A DNA stretch of 64,000 bases. Origin: Pseudomonas sp. RIT409. GTDB lineage: Bacteria; Pseudomonadota; Gammaproteobacteria; Pseudomonadales; Pseudomonadaceae. The stretch's first letter is position 1. Every line of letters begins with the position of its first letter. Shown piece by piece: positions 35,239 to 43,853 of the stretch. The stretch spans positions 1-64,000 of the forward strand of contig NZ_QARE02000010.1 in the NCBI RefSeq assembly GCF_003052515.2. The letters run 5' to 3'. The notes beneath the pieces are model-generated. The model worked only from the letters and a program-made list of their open reading frames with translations, was not told where the DNA came from and did no database searches. The position numbers were made by a program, and so were the translations under genes.

Positions 35239-35727
35239 ATGCATCTGGAAGGTTCGTGTCATTGTGGCGCCGTGGCGTTCAGCCTGACCTGCGCCCACCC
35301 CTACCCCTATCAACGCTGCTATTGCTCGATCTGTCGCAAGACGCAAGGCGGTGGCGGCTATGCGATCAACCTCGGCGGCGACGCCAACAGCCTGACCATC
35401 AAAGGCAAGGACAACATTGCGATCTACCACGCAAAAATGCGCGACAGTGAACACAACGAGGTTCATACCAGCAGTGCGCAACGGCACTTCTGCAAACGCT
35501 GCGGCAGCGGCCTCTGGCTGTTCAGCCCGGAATGGCCGGACTTGATCCACCCTTTCGCCTCGGCCATCGACACGCCGCTGCCCACGCCGCCGGAACACAC
35601 CCATCTGCTGTTGGATTCGAAGGCCTCCTGGGTGGAAGTCCAAGGAGGGCCTAAAGACCAGCGCTTCGACCACTATCCGGAAGAATCCATCGCCCAATGG
35701 CATGAACGGCTGGGGCTGGTCCGGTGA
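35239..35727 (+). CDS. GFA-family zinc protein (glutathione-dependent formaldehyde-activating-like)
   Basis: 162 residues with the GFA zinc-binding cysteines: Cys7 and Cys9 (GSCHCGAV), Cys27/29/32 (RCYCSICRKTQGG) and Cys85/88 (HFCKRCGSG). Members include Gfa and CENP-V-like proteins; most have unknown substrates. A perfect GGGAGG lies six bases before the ATG. It stands 132 bases before the Rieske-FAD reductase on the same strand, with no sign of shared function. Confidence 0.9.
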   Translation: MHLEGSCHCGAVAFSLTCAHPYPYQRCYCSICRKTQGGGGYAINLGGDANSLTIKGKDNIAIYHAKMRDSEHNEVHTSSAQRHFCKRCGSGLWLFSPEWPDLIHPFASAIDTPLPTPPEHTHLLLDSKASWVEVQGGPKDQRFDHYPEESIAQWHERLGLVR

Positions 35728-35859
35728 CGGGCTGAACTCGGCAACCCCTGTCCCGTTGTAAGCCCTTGGGCGCAAGGCGCATCGTATGACGCTCGGCAGA
35801 TGGGCTGAACCTCTTCACCGGGATCCGACTCCCAGCATAAACCTCGGGAGAATAAGCGC

Positions 35860-37398
35860 ATGCCCATGCATCGAGTGGCCCGCCTGGCCGACCTCCCAGC
35901 GGATCGCGGGATGGAGGTCGAGGCGGGTGAAAAAAAAGTGGTGTTGGTACGTCATGGTCAGGACGTTCGGGCCTACCAGGCCCACTGCCCCCATGCCGGG
36001 GCGCCATTGGCCGACGGGGCGGTGTGCAATGGTCACCTGATTTGTCCCTGGCATAAGGCAGAATTTGCGGTTTCCGATGGGCATTTGTGCGAGCCGCCCG
36101 CGCTGGATGCCTTGACCCGCTACCGCACCGAGGTGATCGACGGTCAGATCCACGTAGATGACCAGGCGTTCGACGTGACGCCGAGGACCCTGCCCGAGGA
36201 TGAGCGCTGCTTCGTGATCATCGGGGCCGGGGCTGCGGGAACCGCCGCTGCTTGCGCGCTCCGCGAGATGGGTTTCAATGGACGGCTGCAACTGATCGAC
36301 CGGGAAAGCGCGCCAGGGTATGACCGGACCGCACTGAGCAAATTCGTGATCGCCGCGGACATGCGCCCCGACGAAACGCCGTCGTTGCGCGAGGAGGCCT
36401 TTTACTCGGCACACCGTATCGAACGCGTCGAGGGCGAGGTCATGAAGCTGGACGCGATCAACAAACGCCTGACCCTGACCGACGGCCGCCGCATCGACTA
36501 CGACTCGGCACTGATCACCACCGGCGCCGAGCCTCGAGCGCTCCCTTTGATCGGTGCTGACCTGCCGCAAGTACTGACCCTCCGTTGTCGCGATGACGCC
36601 GATAAAATCCTCGCCGCCGCCCAACCGGGCAGTCACGCGCTGATCGTGGGCGACAGCTTCATTGGCCTGGAGGCCGCTTCGGCGCTGCGCAAACACGGTG
36701 TCGACGTGACGGTGCTGGCACGCCATGAGGTTCCGTTCGTGAAGCTTTGGGGAGAGCGTATCGGCAAAGCCCTCCGCGCCCTGCATGAGCAGCACGGCGT
36801 CTTGTTCCGCACCCATGTGGAGGTGAGCCGCTTCGAAGGCCAGGCCCCTGACCGCCTCGACCTGGCCGTATTGAGCAATGGCGAGCGGCTGCCGATTGAC
36901 CTGGCGCTGATCGGCATTGGGGTGACGCCAGCCACCCAATTCGTGGACGGCATCCAACGGGAACAGGACGGCTCGCTCAGCGTCGACGCGAGCATGCAGG
37001 TGGGCAAGGATCTATGGGCTGCGGGTGACGTGGCGACGTTCCCTCTCGCTGGCCAGCCCAAGCGTATCGAACACTGGCGGCTGGCACAGCAGCAAGCGCG
37101 CATCGCCGCCAGCAATATGCTGGGCGTCAAGCAGCATTACCACGACGTACCTTATTTCTGGACCTACCACTTTGAAAAGCGCCTGGACTACCTGGGGCAC
37201 GCCGACGCGTGGGACGACATCGTCTACCTCGGCGACCCGGAGGCTTTCGATTTCCTGGCGCTGATCTGTAAACAGGGCAGCGTGTCAGCGGTCGTCGGAT
37301 GCGAACGTGAACGCGAAATGGCGATGCTGGCCGAGCGCCTGAAGCGACCGCTGTTCAAGGAAGAAGCGCTGATGTTGATCCACACAATGAGTCAATGA
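35860..37398 (+). CDS. Rieske-domain FAD-dependent pyridine nucleotide oxidoreductase
   Basis: 512 residues in one fused protein. Residues 1-110 are a Rieske [2Fe-2S] domain with Cys43-His45 (CPHAG) and Cys62-His65 (CPWHK). Residues about 115-420 are a two-dinucleotide-binding oxidoreductase (VIIGAGAAGTAAACALRE for FAD, IVGDSFIGLEAASALRKHG for NAD, WAAGDVATFP near the FAD ribityl). The C-terminal 90 residues match the reductase C domain of the AIFM3/ferredoxin-reductase group. It probably moves electrons from NADH to the iron-sulfur centre or a partner. ATG 35860 follows GGGAG. No obvious oxygenase partner is nearby. Confidence 0.9.
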   Translation: MPMHRVARLADLPADRGMEVEAGEKKVVLVRHGQDVRAYQAHCPHAGAPLADGAVCNGHLICPWHKAEFAVSDGHLCEPPALDALTRYRTEVIDGQIHVDDQAFDVTPRTLPEDERCFVIIGAGAAGTAAACALREMGFNGRLQLIDRESAPGYDRTALSKFVIAADMRPDETPSLREEAFYSAHRIERVEGEVMKLDAINKRLTLTDGRRIDYDSALITTGAEPRALPLIGADLPQVLTLRCRDDADKILAAAQPGSHALIVGDSFIGLEAASALRKHGVDVTVLARHEVPFVKLWGERIGKALRALHEQHGVLFRTHVEVSRFEGQAPDRLDLAVLSNGERLPIDLALIGIGVTPATQFVDGIQREQDGSLSVDASMQVGKDLWAAGDVATFPLAGQPKRIEHWRLAQQQARIAASNMLGVKQHYHDVPYFWTYHFEKRLDYLGHADAWDDIVYLGDPEAFDFLALICKQGSVSAVVGCEREREMAMLAERLKRPLFKEEALMLIHTMSQ

Positions 37399-37427
37399 GC
37401 CGATAGACCGGCAATGGAGCACCTGAA

Positions 37428-37592
37428 ATGGCAGATGAATCAAAACGCGAAGACCTGGGGCATACGCCTGAAAACGCCGGAAAAGTCGGCGAGCCTCATA
37501 AAAGAGCCAATCAGCAAGGCGAACAGCCGCGCCACCCTGGACACGAAAATGAAGGCGATACGCGCGAGGATCAGAACCAGGACAAGCCCTGA
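37428..37592 (+). CDS. Small hydrophilic protein (54 residues)
   Basis: An open frame ATG 37428 to TGA 37592 begins MADESKREDLGHTPENAGKV and is rich in Glu, Asp, Gln, His and Lys throughout, with no hydrophobic segment. GGAG (37416-37419) lies eight bases upstream. It follows the Rieske reductase after 29 bases on the same strand and ends 15 bases before the convergent MBL gene. The composition (disordered, KGG-like stress protein flavour) suggests a soluble protectant-type protein, but I know no function. An alternative frame through the same bases (37414-37629) has no ribosome binding site and unnatural composition. Confidence 0.6.
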   Translation: MADESKREDLGHTPENAGKVGEPHKRANQQGEQPRHPGHENEGDTREDQNQDKP

Positions 37593-37607
37593 TCCCGCGT
37601 CAGGCGG

Positions 37608-38702
37608 TCATCGGCTGGCCGCAGGTTGACGGTTGCAGCGTCGCTTGGGACGGCGGGTTGTGTGCGCGTCGACGACCTTTTCGACCTTCATCCACCACGC
37701 CTCGCCCCGGCTCGGGTACTGCAGGTAGAACGGCTGCCCCATTTCGGGGGTGGTGATGGAAACGTTCCGGTCCCAGGCCAACGCCAGGATGCGGTCGAAC
37801 GGTTCGTGCCACGCATGCATCGCCAGGTCGAAGGTGCCATTGTGGATGGGAAGCAGCCACTTGCCGCGGACATCGATGTGCGCTTGCAGTGTTTCTTCCG
37901 GCTGCATGTGCACGTCAGGCCATTCCACGTTATAGGCGCCGGTCTCCATCAGCGTCAGGTCGAACGGGCCGTACTGCTCGCCGATCGATTTGAAGCCCGC
38001 GTGGTAGCCCGTGTCGCCGCTGAAGAAAATTCGCTGCGCGCCGTCGATCATCACCCATGAACACCAAAGGGTCTGGTTGCCGTCGCGCAGGCTACGCCCG
38101 GAAAAATGCTGCGCCGGCGTGGCGACGAAACGAATGCCGTGGATGTCAGTAGCCTCCCACCAATTGAGTTGGCGGACCTTGGCCGCCGGCACGCCCCATC
38201 CGATCAAGGTATCGCCCACACCCAGTGGCGCGATGAAATGCTCGGCTTTGTCCTTGAGCACCTGAATGCTCATGTGATCCAGATGGTCGTAATGGTTATG
38301 GGAGAGAATCACAGCCTTGAGCGGCGGCAAATCGGCCAGGCTGATCGGCGGCTGGTGGAAACGTTGAGGCCCGGCCCATTGAACGGGCGAAGCGCGCTCG
38401 GCGAATACGGGGTCGGTGATGAAATACTGGTCACGCAGTTTCAGCAGGACCGTCGAATGCCCGAGGCGGTACACCGTGTTGTTCGGTGCGGCCAGCAGTT
38501 GCTGTCGCGACAGCGGCTGGACAGGGATCTCACCGACGGGGCGCGTGTGGCGAGGCTTGTTGACCATGGCGTTCCAGAAGATGCGCAGTGTCTTGAGCAG
38601 ACCCCCACGCTGCATCGGCTTATGATTGCGGTACCGCCCCTCCTCCCGGGAAAGGACCGGCAACGAAGATGCGTTATCGAGGTTTTTTTCGATCGAGGCC
38701 AT
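37608..38702 (-). CDS. MBL-fold metallo-hydrolase (NAPE-PLD/RomA-like)
   Basis: 364 residues from ATG 38702 (GGAG ten bases upstream). The metal motif is SHNHYDHLDH (His135, His137, Asp139, His140), preceded by LGHSTVLLKLRDQYFITDPVF and followed by AQHFSGRSLRDGNQTLWCSW and SGDTGYHAGFKSIGE, the pattern of N-acylphosphatidylethanolamine phospholipase D-like and RomA proteins. The hydrolysed bond and substrate are not known for the bacterial members. A TetR regulator is divergent, with a perfect palindrome between the two genes. Confidence 0.88.
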   Translation of the reverse strand: MASIEKNLDNASSLPVLSREEGRYRNHKPMQRGGLLKTLRIFWNAMVNKPRHTRPVGEIPVQPLSRQQLLAAPNNTVYRLGHSTVLLKLRDQYFITDPVFAERASPVQWAGPQRFHQPPISLADLPPLKAVILSHNHYDHLDHMSIQVLKDKAEHFIAPLGVGDTLIGWGVPAAKVRQLNWWEATDIHGIRFVATPAQHFSGRSLRDGNQTLWCSWVMIDGAQRIFFSGDTGYHAGFKSIGEQYGPFDLTLMETGAYNVEWPDVHMQPEETLQAHIDVRGKWLLPIHNGTFDLAMHAWHEPFDRILALAWDRNVSITTPEMGQPFYLQYPSRGEAWWMKVEKVVDAHTTRRPKRRCNRQPAASR

Positions 38703-38810
38703 GAGGTGCTGACTCCATGAAACGGGTGGAGGTTTCTGCAGCGGCGAGCGCTTCACAGAATGTTGCAAAAGACGCGACGAGGTAAGCGAGAAGTTGTAAC
38801 AGCCTTTTAC

Positions 38811-38825
38811 ACTACACAGTGTAGT
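38811..38825. promoter_or_regulatory. Probable TetR operator in the MBL/TetR divergent gap
   Basis: ACTACACAGTGTAGT is a perfect 15-base dyad (ACTACAC/GTGTAGT around A), sitting in the middle of the 232-base divergent gap. TetR regulators usually bind such sites to repress themselves and the divergent gene. Confidence 0.75.
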
Positions 38826-38934
38826 TTCTAGCTTGCACGAATCGCAAAGAGAAGTAAACTGCCCGGTGTAATTTTCCTGCTGACGACTGACAAGCCAGCA
38901 CCCGCGTGACTGCACCCACTTTAGAAGCGAAGCC

Positions 38935-39561
38935 ATGACTGCCCCCCAGCGACTCACCGACCGAAAACGCGAATCCATCGTTCAGGCAGCGATTGCCGAA
39001 TTCCGCGACAACGGTTTCGAGGTCACCAGCATGGACCGCATCGCTGCTCGCGCGGAAGTCTCCAAACGCACCGTGTACAACCATTTTCCGAGCAAGGAAG
39101 AGCTGTTTTCGGAGATGCTCCACCGCCTGTGGGCCAGCGCCGAAGCGCAGCCGGACGCGACCTATCGTCCGGGTGTTCCGCTACGCGATCAATTGCGCGA
39201 ATTGCTCGACGCAAAAATGAAAACACTCGCCCAGAGCACGTTCATCGACCTGGCGCGGGTGGCCATCGGTGCCACCATTCATTCGCCGGAGCGGGCACAG
39301 GTCTGGGTGAACCGCCTCAATCAGCGGGAAGAAACCTTCACTGTCTGGGTGCGCGGCGCGCAGCAGGATGGCCGCCTGAAAGCCGTCGAGCCGGGCTTCG
39401 CCGCGTCGCAGATCCACGCGTTGCTCAAGGCGTTCGCTTTCTGGCCGCAGGTCACCCTCAACGAACCCCTGCTCACGCCCGAGAAACAGGCTGCGGTGAT
39501 TGAATCCGCGCTGGACCTGTTCCTCTGCTGGTACGAAATTCCGGCCTCGCCTGCCGCTTAG
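38935..39561 (+). CDS. TetR-family repressor
   Basis: 208 residues. The HTH is RESIVQAAIAEFRDNGFEVTSMDRIAARAEVSKRTVYNHFPSKEELF, a textbook TetR DNA-binding domain; the C-terminal half resembles the TetR_C_33/AefR-like group (FTVWVRGAQQDGRLKAVEP). It is divergent from the MBL hydrolase and probably represses it through the palindrome at 38811-38825. Confidence 0.93.
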   Translation: MTAPQRLTDRKRESIVQAAIAEFRDNGFEVTSMDRIAARAEVSKRTVYNHFPSKEELFSEMLHRLWASAEAQPDATYRPGVPLRDQLRELLDAKMKTLAQSTFIDLARVAIGATIHSPERAQVWVNRLNQREETFTVWVRGAQQDGRLKAVEPGFAASQIHALLKAFAFWPQVTLNEPLLTPEKQAAVIESALDLFLCWYEIPASPAA

Positions 39562-40238
39562 CGCGTGCCGCCCACCACCCGGGCCACGATCTCCCGGCGT
39601 TTCTGCAAACCCGGCGCGGCCCGCGTCCTGGCCATCTCCAGCACCGGTGCAGGGGCGGTGTCGGGCCGTCCAGCGTCGAACGGCGGTGCCGGGGCGTATT
39701 CGATTTGCAACTGAATCGCCTGCGCCTGTTCCGGGTCGAACAGCTCAGCGATCAGCGTCAGGGCAAAGTCGATACCCGCCGTCACACCGCCCCCCGTCAT
39801 CAGGTTGCCATCGCGCACGACCCGGTCCTTGACCGGAGTCGCACCGAATGAAGCCAGCAGTCCGTGCGAGGCCCAATGCGTGGTCGCGCGCTTGCCTTTC
39901 AACAGCCCTGCGGCGCCCAGCACCAGTGCCCCCGTACAAACCGACGTCACGTACTGCGCGTTGTGCGCCTGTTGTCTGATGAAGGCCAGGGTTTCAGCGT
40001 CCTCGAGCAGCGCATCGATACCGACACCGCCGGGCACACAGATCACATCCAGATCGGGGCAGTCGTTGAACGTGATGGTCGGTTGCAAGCCCAGACCGGT
40101 GCTCGACGACACCGGATCCAGCGTTTTCCAGACCAGGTGCACGGTCACGCCCGGCATGCTGGCGAAAACATCGTAAGGCCCGGTGAGGTCGAGTTGCTGG
40201 ACCTTGGGGAAGACAAGCAAACCGATGTGCAGGGTCAT
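39558..40238 (-). CDS. inhA: Isonitrile hydratase (DJ-1/PfpI superfamily)
   Basis: 226 residues from ATG 40238, with AAGGAG eight bases upstream. The catalytic cysteine falls at position 101 in VTSVCTGALVLGAAGLL, the same number as the essential Cys of Pseudomonas putida InhA, and the length (228 there) and N-terminus HIGLLVFPKVQQLDLTGPYDVF also match. InhA adds water to isonitriles to give N-formamides. The gene is divergent from a GlxA-type regulator whose own N-terminal half belongs to the same superfamily. Its stop overlaps the convergent TetR gene end by four bases. Confidence 0.85.
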   Translation of the reverse strand: MTLHIGLLVFPKVQQLDLTGPYDVFASMPGVTVHLVWKTLDPVSSSTGLGLQPTITFNDCPDLDVICVPGGVGIDALLEDAETLAFIRQQAHNAQYVTSVCTGALVLGAAGLLKGKRATTHWASHGLLASFGATPVKDRVVRDGNLMTGGGVTAGIDFALTLIAELFDPEQAQAIQLQIEYAPAPPFDAGRPDTAPAPVLEMARTRAAPGLQKRREIVARVVGGTR

Positions 40239-40301
40239 AATCGTCGCTCCTTTGCGAAGTGAATGCGTCAATGGACGGAGCCACTGTAGCCCGCTAGGCT
40301 T

Positions 40302-40315
40302 TGGCGCATACGCCA
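40302..40315. promoter_or_regulatory. Candidate operator between inhA and the GlxA-type regulator
   Basis: TGGCG-CATA-CGCCA is an inverted repeat with 5-base arms in the 117-base divergent gap. A wider 7-base inverted pair TCAATGG (40268) and CCATTGA (40313) encloses the region. Binding by the adjacent AraC-type protein is inference. Confidence 0.4.
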
Positions 40316-40355
40316 TTGAGCCCACACTTCACGCCAACTTGTTTTGAGAGCGGCC

Positions 40356-41336
40356 ATGACTTCAACCTCGCGCCCCGTCCATATCCTGGCGTTTCCCAAT
40401 GTGCAGCTGCTCGACGTCACCGGGCCGTTGCAGGTGTTCGCGTCGGCGAACGTCCACGCGACCGAGCACGGGTTGCCTGCACCCTATTCCCCTGCGGTGA
40501 TCGCCCGAGAGGATGGCAGCGTGGTGTCCTCGGCGGGCCTGGGGCTGCTGACCCATCCCTTGCCGACAACGCCGTCGGACACCTTGATCGTCGCCGGTGG
40601 CTGGGGCGTGCACCAGGCGTTGCGGGATGAAGCCCTGCTCACATGGGTAAAGGCTCATGCGCTCAGCGCGCGTCGCGTGGCGTCCGTGTGCACGGGGGCG
40701 TTTCTGCTGGCCGAAGCCGGCGTACTGGACGGCCACCGCGTGGTCACGCACTGGGACAGTTGCACGGAGCTGGCACAACGTTACCCCGCGTTGCAGGTCG
40801 ACCCCGAACCCATCTTCATCAACGAGGGGGCGCTGTGGACTTCCGCAGGGGTCACGGCAGGCATCGACCTGGCCCTGGCGCTGGTGGAAGCGGATCTGGG
40901 GCGCGCGGTCGCTTTGGCAGTGGCGAGGGACTTGGTGGTGTTCCTCAAACGGCCCGGGGGCCAGTCGCAGTTCAGCACGGCGCTGTCCATGCAACACGCC
41001 ACGCGAAGCCAGGACAGCCGCTTCGGCGATCTGCACGCCTGGATCCTCGACAACCTGGCCGGTGACCTTTCGGTGGCGACCCTTGCCGCCAAGGTGGGCA
41101 TGAGCGAACGCAGCTTCGTGCGCCACTACCGAGCCCACACCGGTAACACACCCGCTCGCGCGATCGAACAACTTCGGGTGGAGGCCGCACGACGCCTCTT
41201 GGGTGACAGTGCGTTGCCGATCAAGCGGATCGCCGACCGCTGTGGCTTCGGTACCGAAGAAACCTTGCGCCGGAGCTTTCTGCGGACAGTATCCGTGACG
41301 CCGCAGGCGTACCGGGAGCGGTTCAGCGCCAGTTAG
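40356..41336 (+). CDS. GlxA-family transcriptional regulator (DJ-1-like plus AraC HTH)
   Basis: 326 residues. The N-terminal domain (about 5-175) is DJ-1/PfpI-like with VASVCTGAFLLAEAGVLDG holding the nucleophile-elbow Cys; the C-terminus is an AraC-type double HTH (LSVATLAAKVGMSERSFVRHYRAHTG and IKRIADRCGFGTEETLRRSFLRTVSVTPQAYRERF). Such regulators sense amines, amino acids or nitriles. It lies divergently from inhA and probably controls it. ATG 40356 was preferred to 40344. Confidence 0.9.
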   Translation: MTSTSRPVHILAFPNVQLLDVTGPLQVFASANVHATEHGLPAPYSPAVIAREDGSVVSSAGLGLLTHPLPTTPSDTLIVAGGWGVHQALRDEALLTWVKAHALSARRVASVCTGAFLLAEAGVLDGHRVVTHWDSCTELAQRYPALQVDPEPIFINEGALWTSAGVTAGIDLALALVEADLGRAVALAVARDLVVFLKRPGGQSQFSTALSMQHATRSQDSRFGDLHAWILDNLAGDLSVATLAAKVGMSERSFVRHYRAHTGNTPARAIEQLRVEAARRLLGDSALPIKRIADRCGFGTEETLRRSFLRTVSVTPQAYRERFSAS

Positions 41337-41639
41337 CGGACGAGGGCTGCCCTGCGGGATGAAAGCCGGATACGAGCGCAACCCGCTATCCGACGACGCT
41401 CAGAGAAAATAATTTTCATAAATTGATACATGCATGCGTTTTCGTGTAGTTTTATTTTCATCACGAAACCAGAGATAACAATAATGCCTGCGTGTGATTG
41501 CTGCCCGTCAACTTCGACCTTATCCCGCACACCGTTTGCGACACCCACTGCCGAGACTGTTTTCATCGCAGGGCTGGACCCGCACTGACACCGGTCATTG
41601 CCCTGCCCGCCCTTTCAACTCTCTGCAAGGACCTGTTGC
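41337..41639. promoter_or_regulatory. Upstream region of the gntP-rpiR-aminoacylase operon with candidate RpiR sites
   Basis: The region 41400-41490 is strikingly AT-rich. GAAAATAATTTTC (41405-41417) is a perfect 13-base dyad, and its half ATTTTCAT recurs at 41412-41419 and 41454-41461, 42 bases (four turns) apart. RpiR-type regulators bind such AT-rich dyads. A 34-codon frame (41484-41588, MPACDCCPSTSTLSRTPFAT...) lies after them and could be a leader peptide, but its start has no good ribosome binding site. Confidence 0.45.
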
Positions 41640-42989
41640 ATGCCTCCGTCTACCGGCTTGTCGCTGTTGATTTACGCCGCGGTCGCGATCATCGCACTGA
41701 TCGTGCTGATCGCCCGTTTCCGTTTGAACCCCTTCGTCGTCATTACCTTGGTGTCTGTCGGCCTGGCGCTGGTCGCTGGCATGCCTGCAACCTCGGTGGT
41801 GGCCTCTTATGAAGGCGGCGTCGGCAAAACCCTCGGCCACATCGCGCTAGTGGTCGCGCTGGGCACGATGCTCGGCAAAATGATGGCCGAGTCCGGCGGT
41901 GCCGAGCAGGTGGCCAGGACGCTGATCGATCGCTTCGGCGAACGCAACGCTCACTGGGCCATGGTCTGCATCGCTTTTCTCGTGGGTTTGCCGCTGTTTT
42001 TCGAAGTCGGGTTCGTGTTGCTGGTGCCCATTGCCTTCACCGTGGCGCGGCGCGTCGGGGTTTCAATTCTGATGGTCGGCCTGCCAATGGTCGCCGGCCT
42101 ATCGGTGGTGCATGCACTGGTCCCACCGCATCCGGCGGCCATGCTGGCGGTCCAGGCGTACCAGGCGTCGGTGGGGCAAACGCTGTTCTACGCGATCCTC
42201 ATAGGTATTCCGACGGCGATCATCGCCGGGCCGGTGTACGCAAAATTCATCGTGCCGCACATCCATCTGCCGGATGAAAACCCACTTGCCCGGCAGTTCC
42301 TGGACCGTGAACCGCGCCAGCGGTTGCCCGGCTTCGCCATCACCATGGCGACCATCCTGCTGCCTGTGATCCTGATGCTGCTCGGAGGGTGGGCCAACCT
42401 GATCGCGGCTCCCGGCAGCGCGCTGAACAGTCTCTTGCTGTTCATCGGTAACTCGGTGATCGCTCTGCTTCTGGCGACCTTGCTAAGCTTCTGGACGCTG
42501 GGTATCGCGCAGGGCTTCAACCGTGATGCCATCTTGAAATTCACTCAGGAATGCCTCGCCCCCACCGCCAGCATCACCCTACTGGTGGGCGCCGGGGGCG
42601 GTCTGAATCGGATTCTGGTGGACAGCGGCGTGACGCAGGAAATCGTCGGTCTGGCGCAGGACTTCCACCTCTCCCCCCTGCTCATGGGCTGGCTGTTCGC
42701 TGCGTTGATGCGCGTCGCCACGGGTTCCGCGACCGTGGCCATGACCACGGCTTCCGGCATCGTCGCCCCGGTCGCGATGGGCCTCGGCTATCCGCATCCT
42801 GAACTGCTGGTGCTCGCCACCGGCGCAGGGTCGGTGATCTTTTCCCACGTCAACGACGGCGGATTCTGGCTGATCAAGGAGTACTTCAACATGACCGTGG
42901 CACAGACCTTCAAAACCTGGACCGTGCTCGAAACACTGATTTCTGTGATCGCGTTCCTCTTCACCCTCGGTCTGGCCCAGGTGCTCTGA
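41640..42989 (+). CDS. GntP-family permease
   Basis: 449 residues from ATG 41640 (AAGGA eight bases upstream; a longer frame to 41598 lacks support). Twelve or more hydrophobic helices with GntP-family blocks GVGKTLGHIALVVALGTMLGKMMAESGGAEQVA, GLPLFFEVGFVLLVPIAF, HALVPPHPAAMLAV and GSVIFSHVNDGGFWLIKEYFNMTV. GntP members are proton symporters for gluconate and related acids. Here it precedes an RpiR regulator and a D-aminoacylase, so a likely cargo is an N-acyl-D-amino acid or a D-amino acid derivative rather than gluconate. Confidence 0.9.
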   Translation: MPPSTGLSLLIYAAVAIIALIVLIARFRLNPFVVITLVSVGLALVAGMPATSVVASYEGGVGKTLGHIALVVALGTMLGKMMAESGGAEQVARTLIDRFGERNAHWAMVCIAFLVGLPLFFEVGFVLLVPIAFTVARRVGVSILMVGLPMVAGLSVVHALVPPHPAAMLAVQAYQASVGQTLFYAILIGIPTAIIAGPVYAKFIVPHIHLPDENPLARQFLDREPRQRLPGFAITMATILLPVILMLLGGWANLIAAPGSALNSLLLFIGNSVIALLLATLLSFWTLGIAQGFNRDAILKFTQECLAPTASITLLVGAGGGLNRILVDSGVTQEIVGLAQDFHLSPLLMGWLFAALMRVATGSATVAMTTASGIVAPVAMGLGYPHPELLVLATGAGSVIFSHVNDGGFWLIKEYFNMTVAQTFKTWTVLETLISVIAFLFTLGLAQVL

Positions 42990-42990
42990 C

Positions 42991-43851
42991 GTGGACATCC
43001 TGTATCAGATCCGCGCCCGCCAGGACGCTTTCAGTGCCGGTGAGGGCCGAATCGCCAGGCTGATCCTCAGCGACGTGGCGTTCTCGGCAAGCGCCAGCCT
43101 CGACGAATTGGCCGCGCGCGCCGAGGTCAGCAGCGCCACGCTGTCGCGCTTCGCCCGCACAGTGGGCTGCCGGGACCTGCGCGACCTACGCCTGCAACTG
43201 GCCCAGGCCAGCGGCGTGGGCAGTCGCTTTCTCAAGCCCGAACAGGCGCCAGAGCAAGCGGCGTTCTTCAGTCAGATCGTCGGCGACATCGAATCGACGC
43301 TGCGCCAACACCTGGCGGGTTTCGACGATGCGCGGTTCAAAGCGGCCGTTGCGCTGCTCACCCCTGCGCGCATGATCCACAGCTTCGGCATGGGCGGTTG
43401 TTCGAGCCTGTGCAGCGAAGAATTGCAGACCCGCCTCGTGCGCCTCGGTTATCCGATTGCCGCATGCCGCGACCCGGTGATGATGCGCCTGATCGCGGCG
43501 ACCCTCGGCCCTGATCACTGCCTCATCGTCTGTTCCTTGAGTGGCCTGCCCCCGGAGCTGCTGGAAGCCGTGGCACTGGCGCGCAGCTACGGCACGAAGG
43601 TCGTGGCGATCACCCTTCCCGGTTCGCCGCTGGCCGCGCTGGCCGACGTGCTGCTCCCGCTGCAGATCGCCGAAACCAACTTCATCTATAAACCGACGGC
43701 AGCCCGCTATGGGATGCTGCTCACTGTCGACGTGCTGGCCACTGAAATGGCGTTGAACGCTCCGGATGACAACCAGGAACGGCTGCGGCGGATCAAGCTG
43801 GCCCTCGACGACTACCGCGGCGGTGACGATGGCCTGCCGCTTGGAGATTGA
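42991..43851 (+). CDS. RpiR-family (MurR/SIS) transcriptional regulator
   Basis: 286 residues starting with GTG 42991, one base after the gntP stop, so translation is probably coupled. The N-terminal HTH_6 domain (SAGEGRIARLILSDVAFSASASLDELAARAEVSSATLSRFART) is followed by a SIS sugar-phosphate-like domain (MIHSFGMGGCSSLCSEEL, LIVCSLSGLPPELLEAVALA). It sits between transporter and enzyme in one operon and is the likely repressor or activator of the set. The ligand is unknown. Confidence 0.9.
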   Translation: MDILYQIRARQDAFSAGEGRIARLILSDVAFSASASLDELAARAEVSSATLSRFARTVGCRDLRDLRLQLAQASGVGSRFLKPEQAPEQAAFFSQIVGDIESTLRQHLAGFDDARFKAAVALLTPARMIHSFGMGGCSSLCSEELQTRLVRLGYPIAACRDPVMMRLIAATLGPDHCLIVCSLSGLPPELLEAVALARSYGTKVVAITLPGSPLAALADVLLPLQIAETNFIYKPTAARYGMLLTVDVLATEMALNAPDDNQERLRRIKLALDDYRGGDDGLPLGD

Positions 43852-43853
43852 CC

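Noticed and set aside
34895..35287. Plus-strand frame before the GFA gene
   Set aside because: It overlaps the start of the AGE gene antisense and the GFA gene in another frame; the GFA gene has a perfect ribosome binding site and conserved cysteines.
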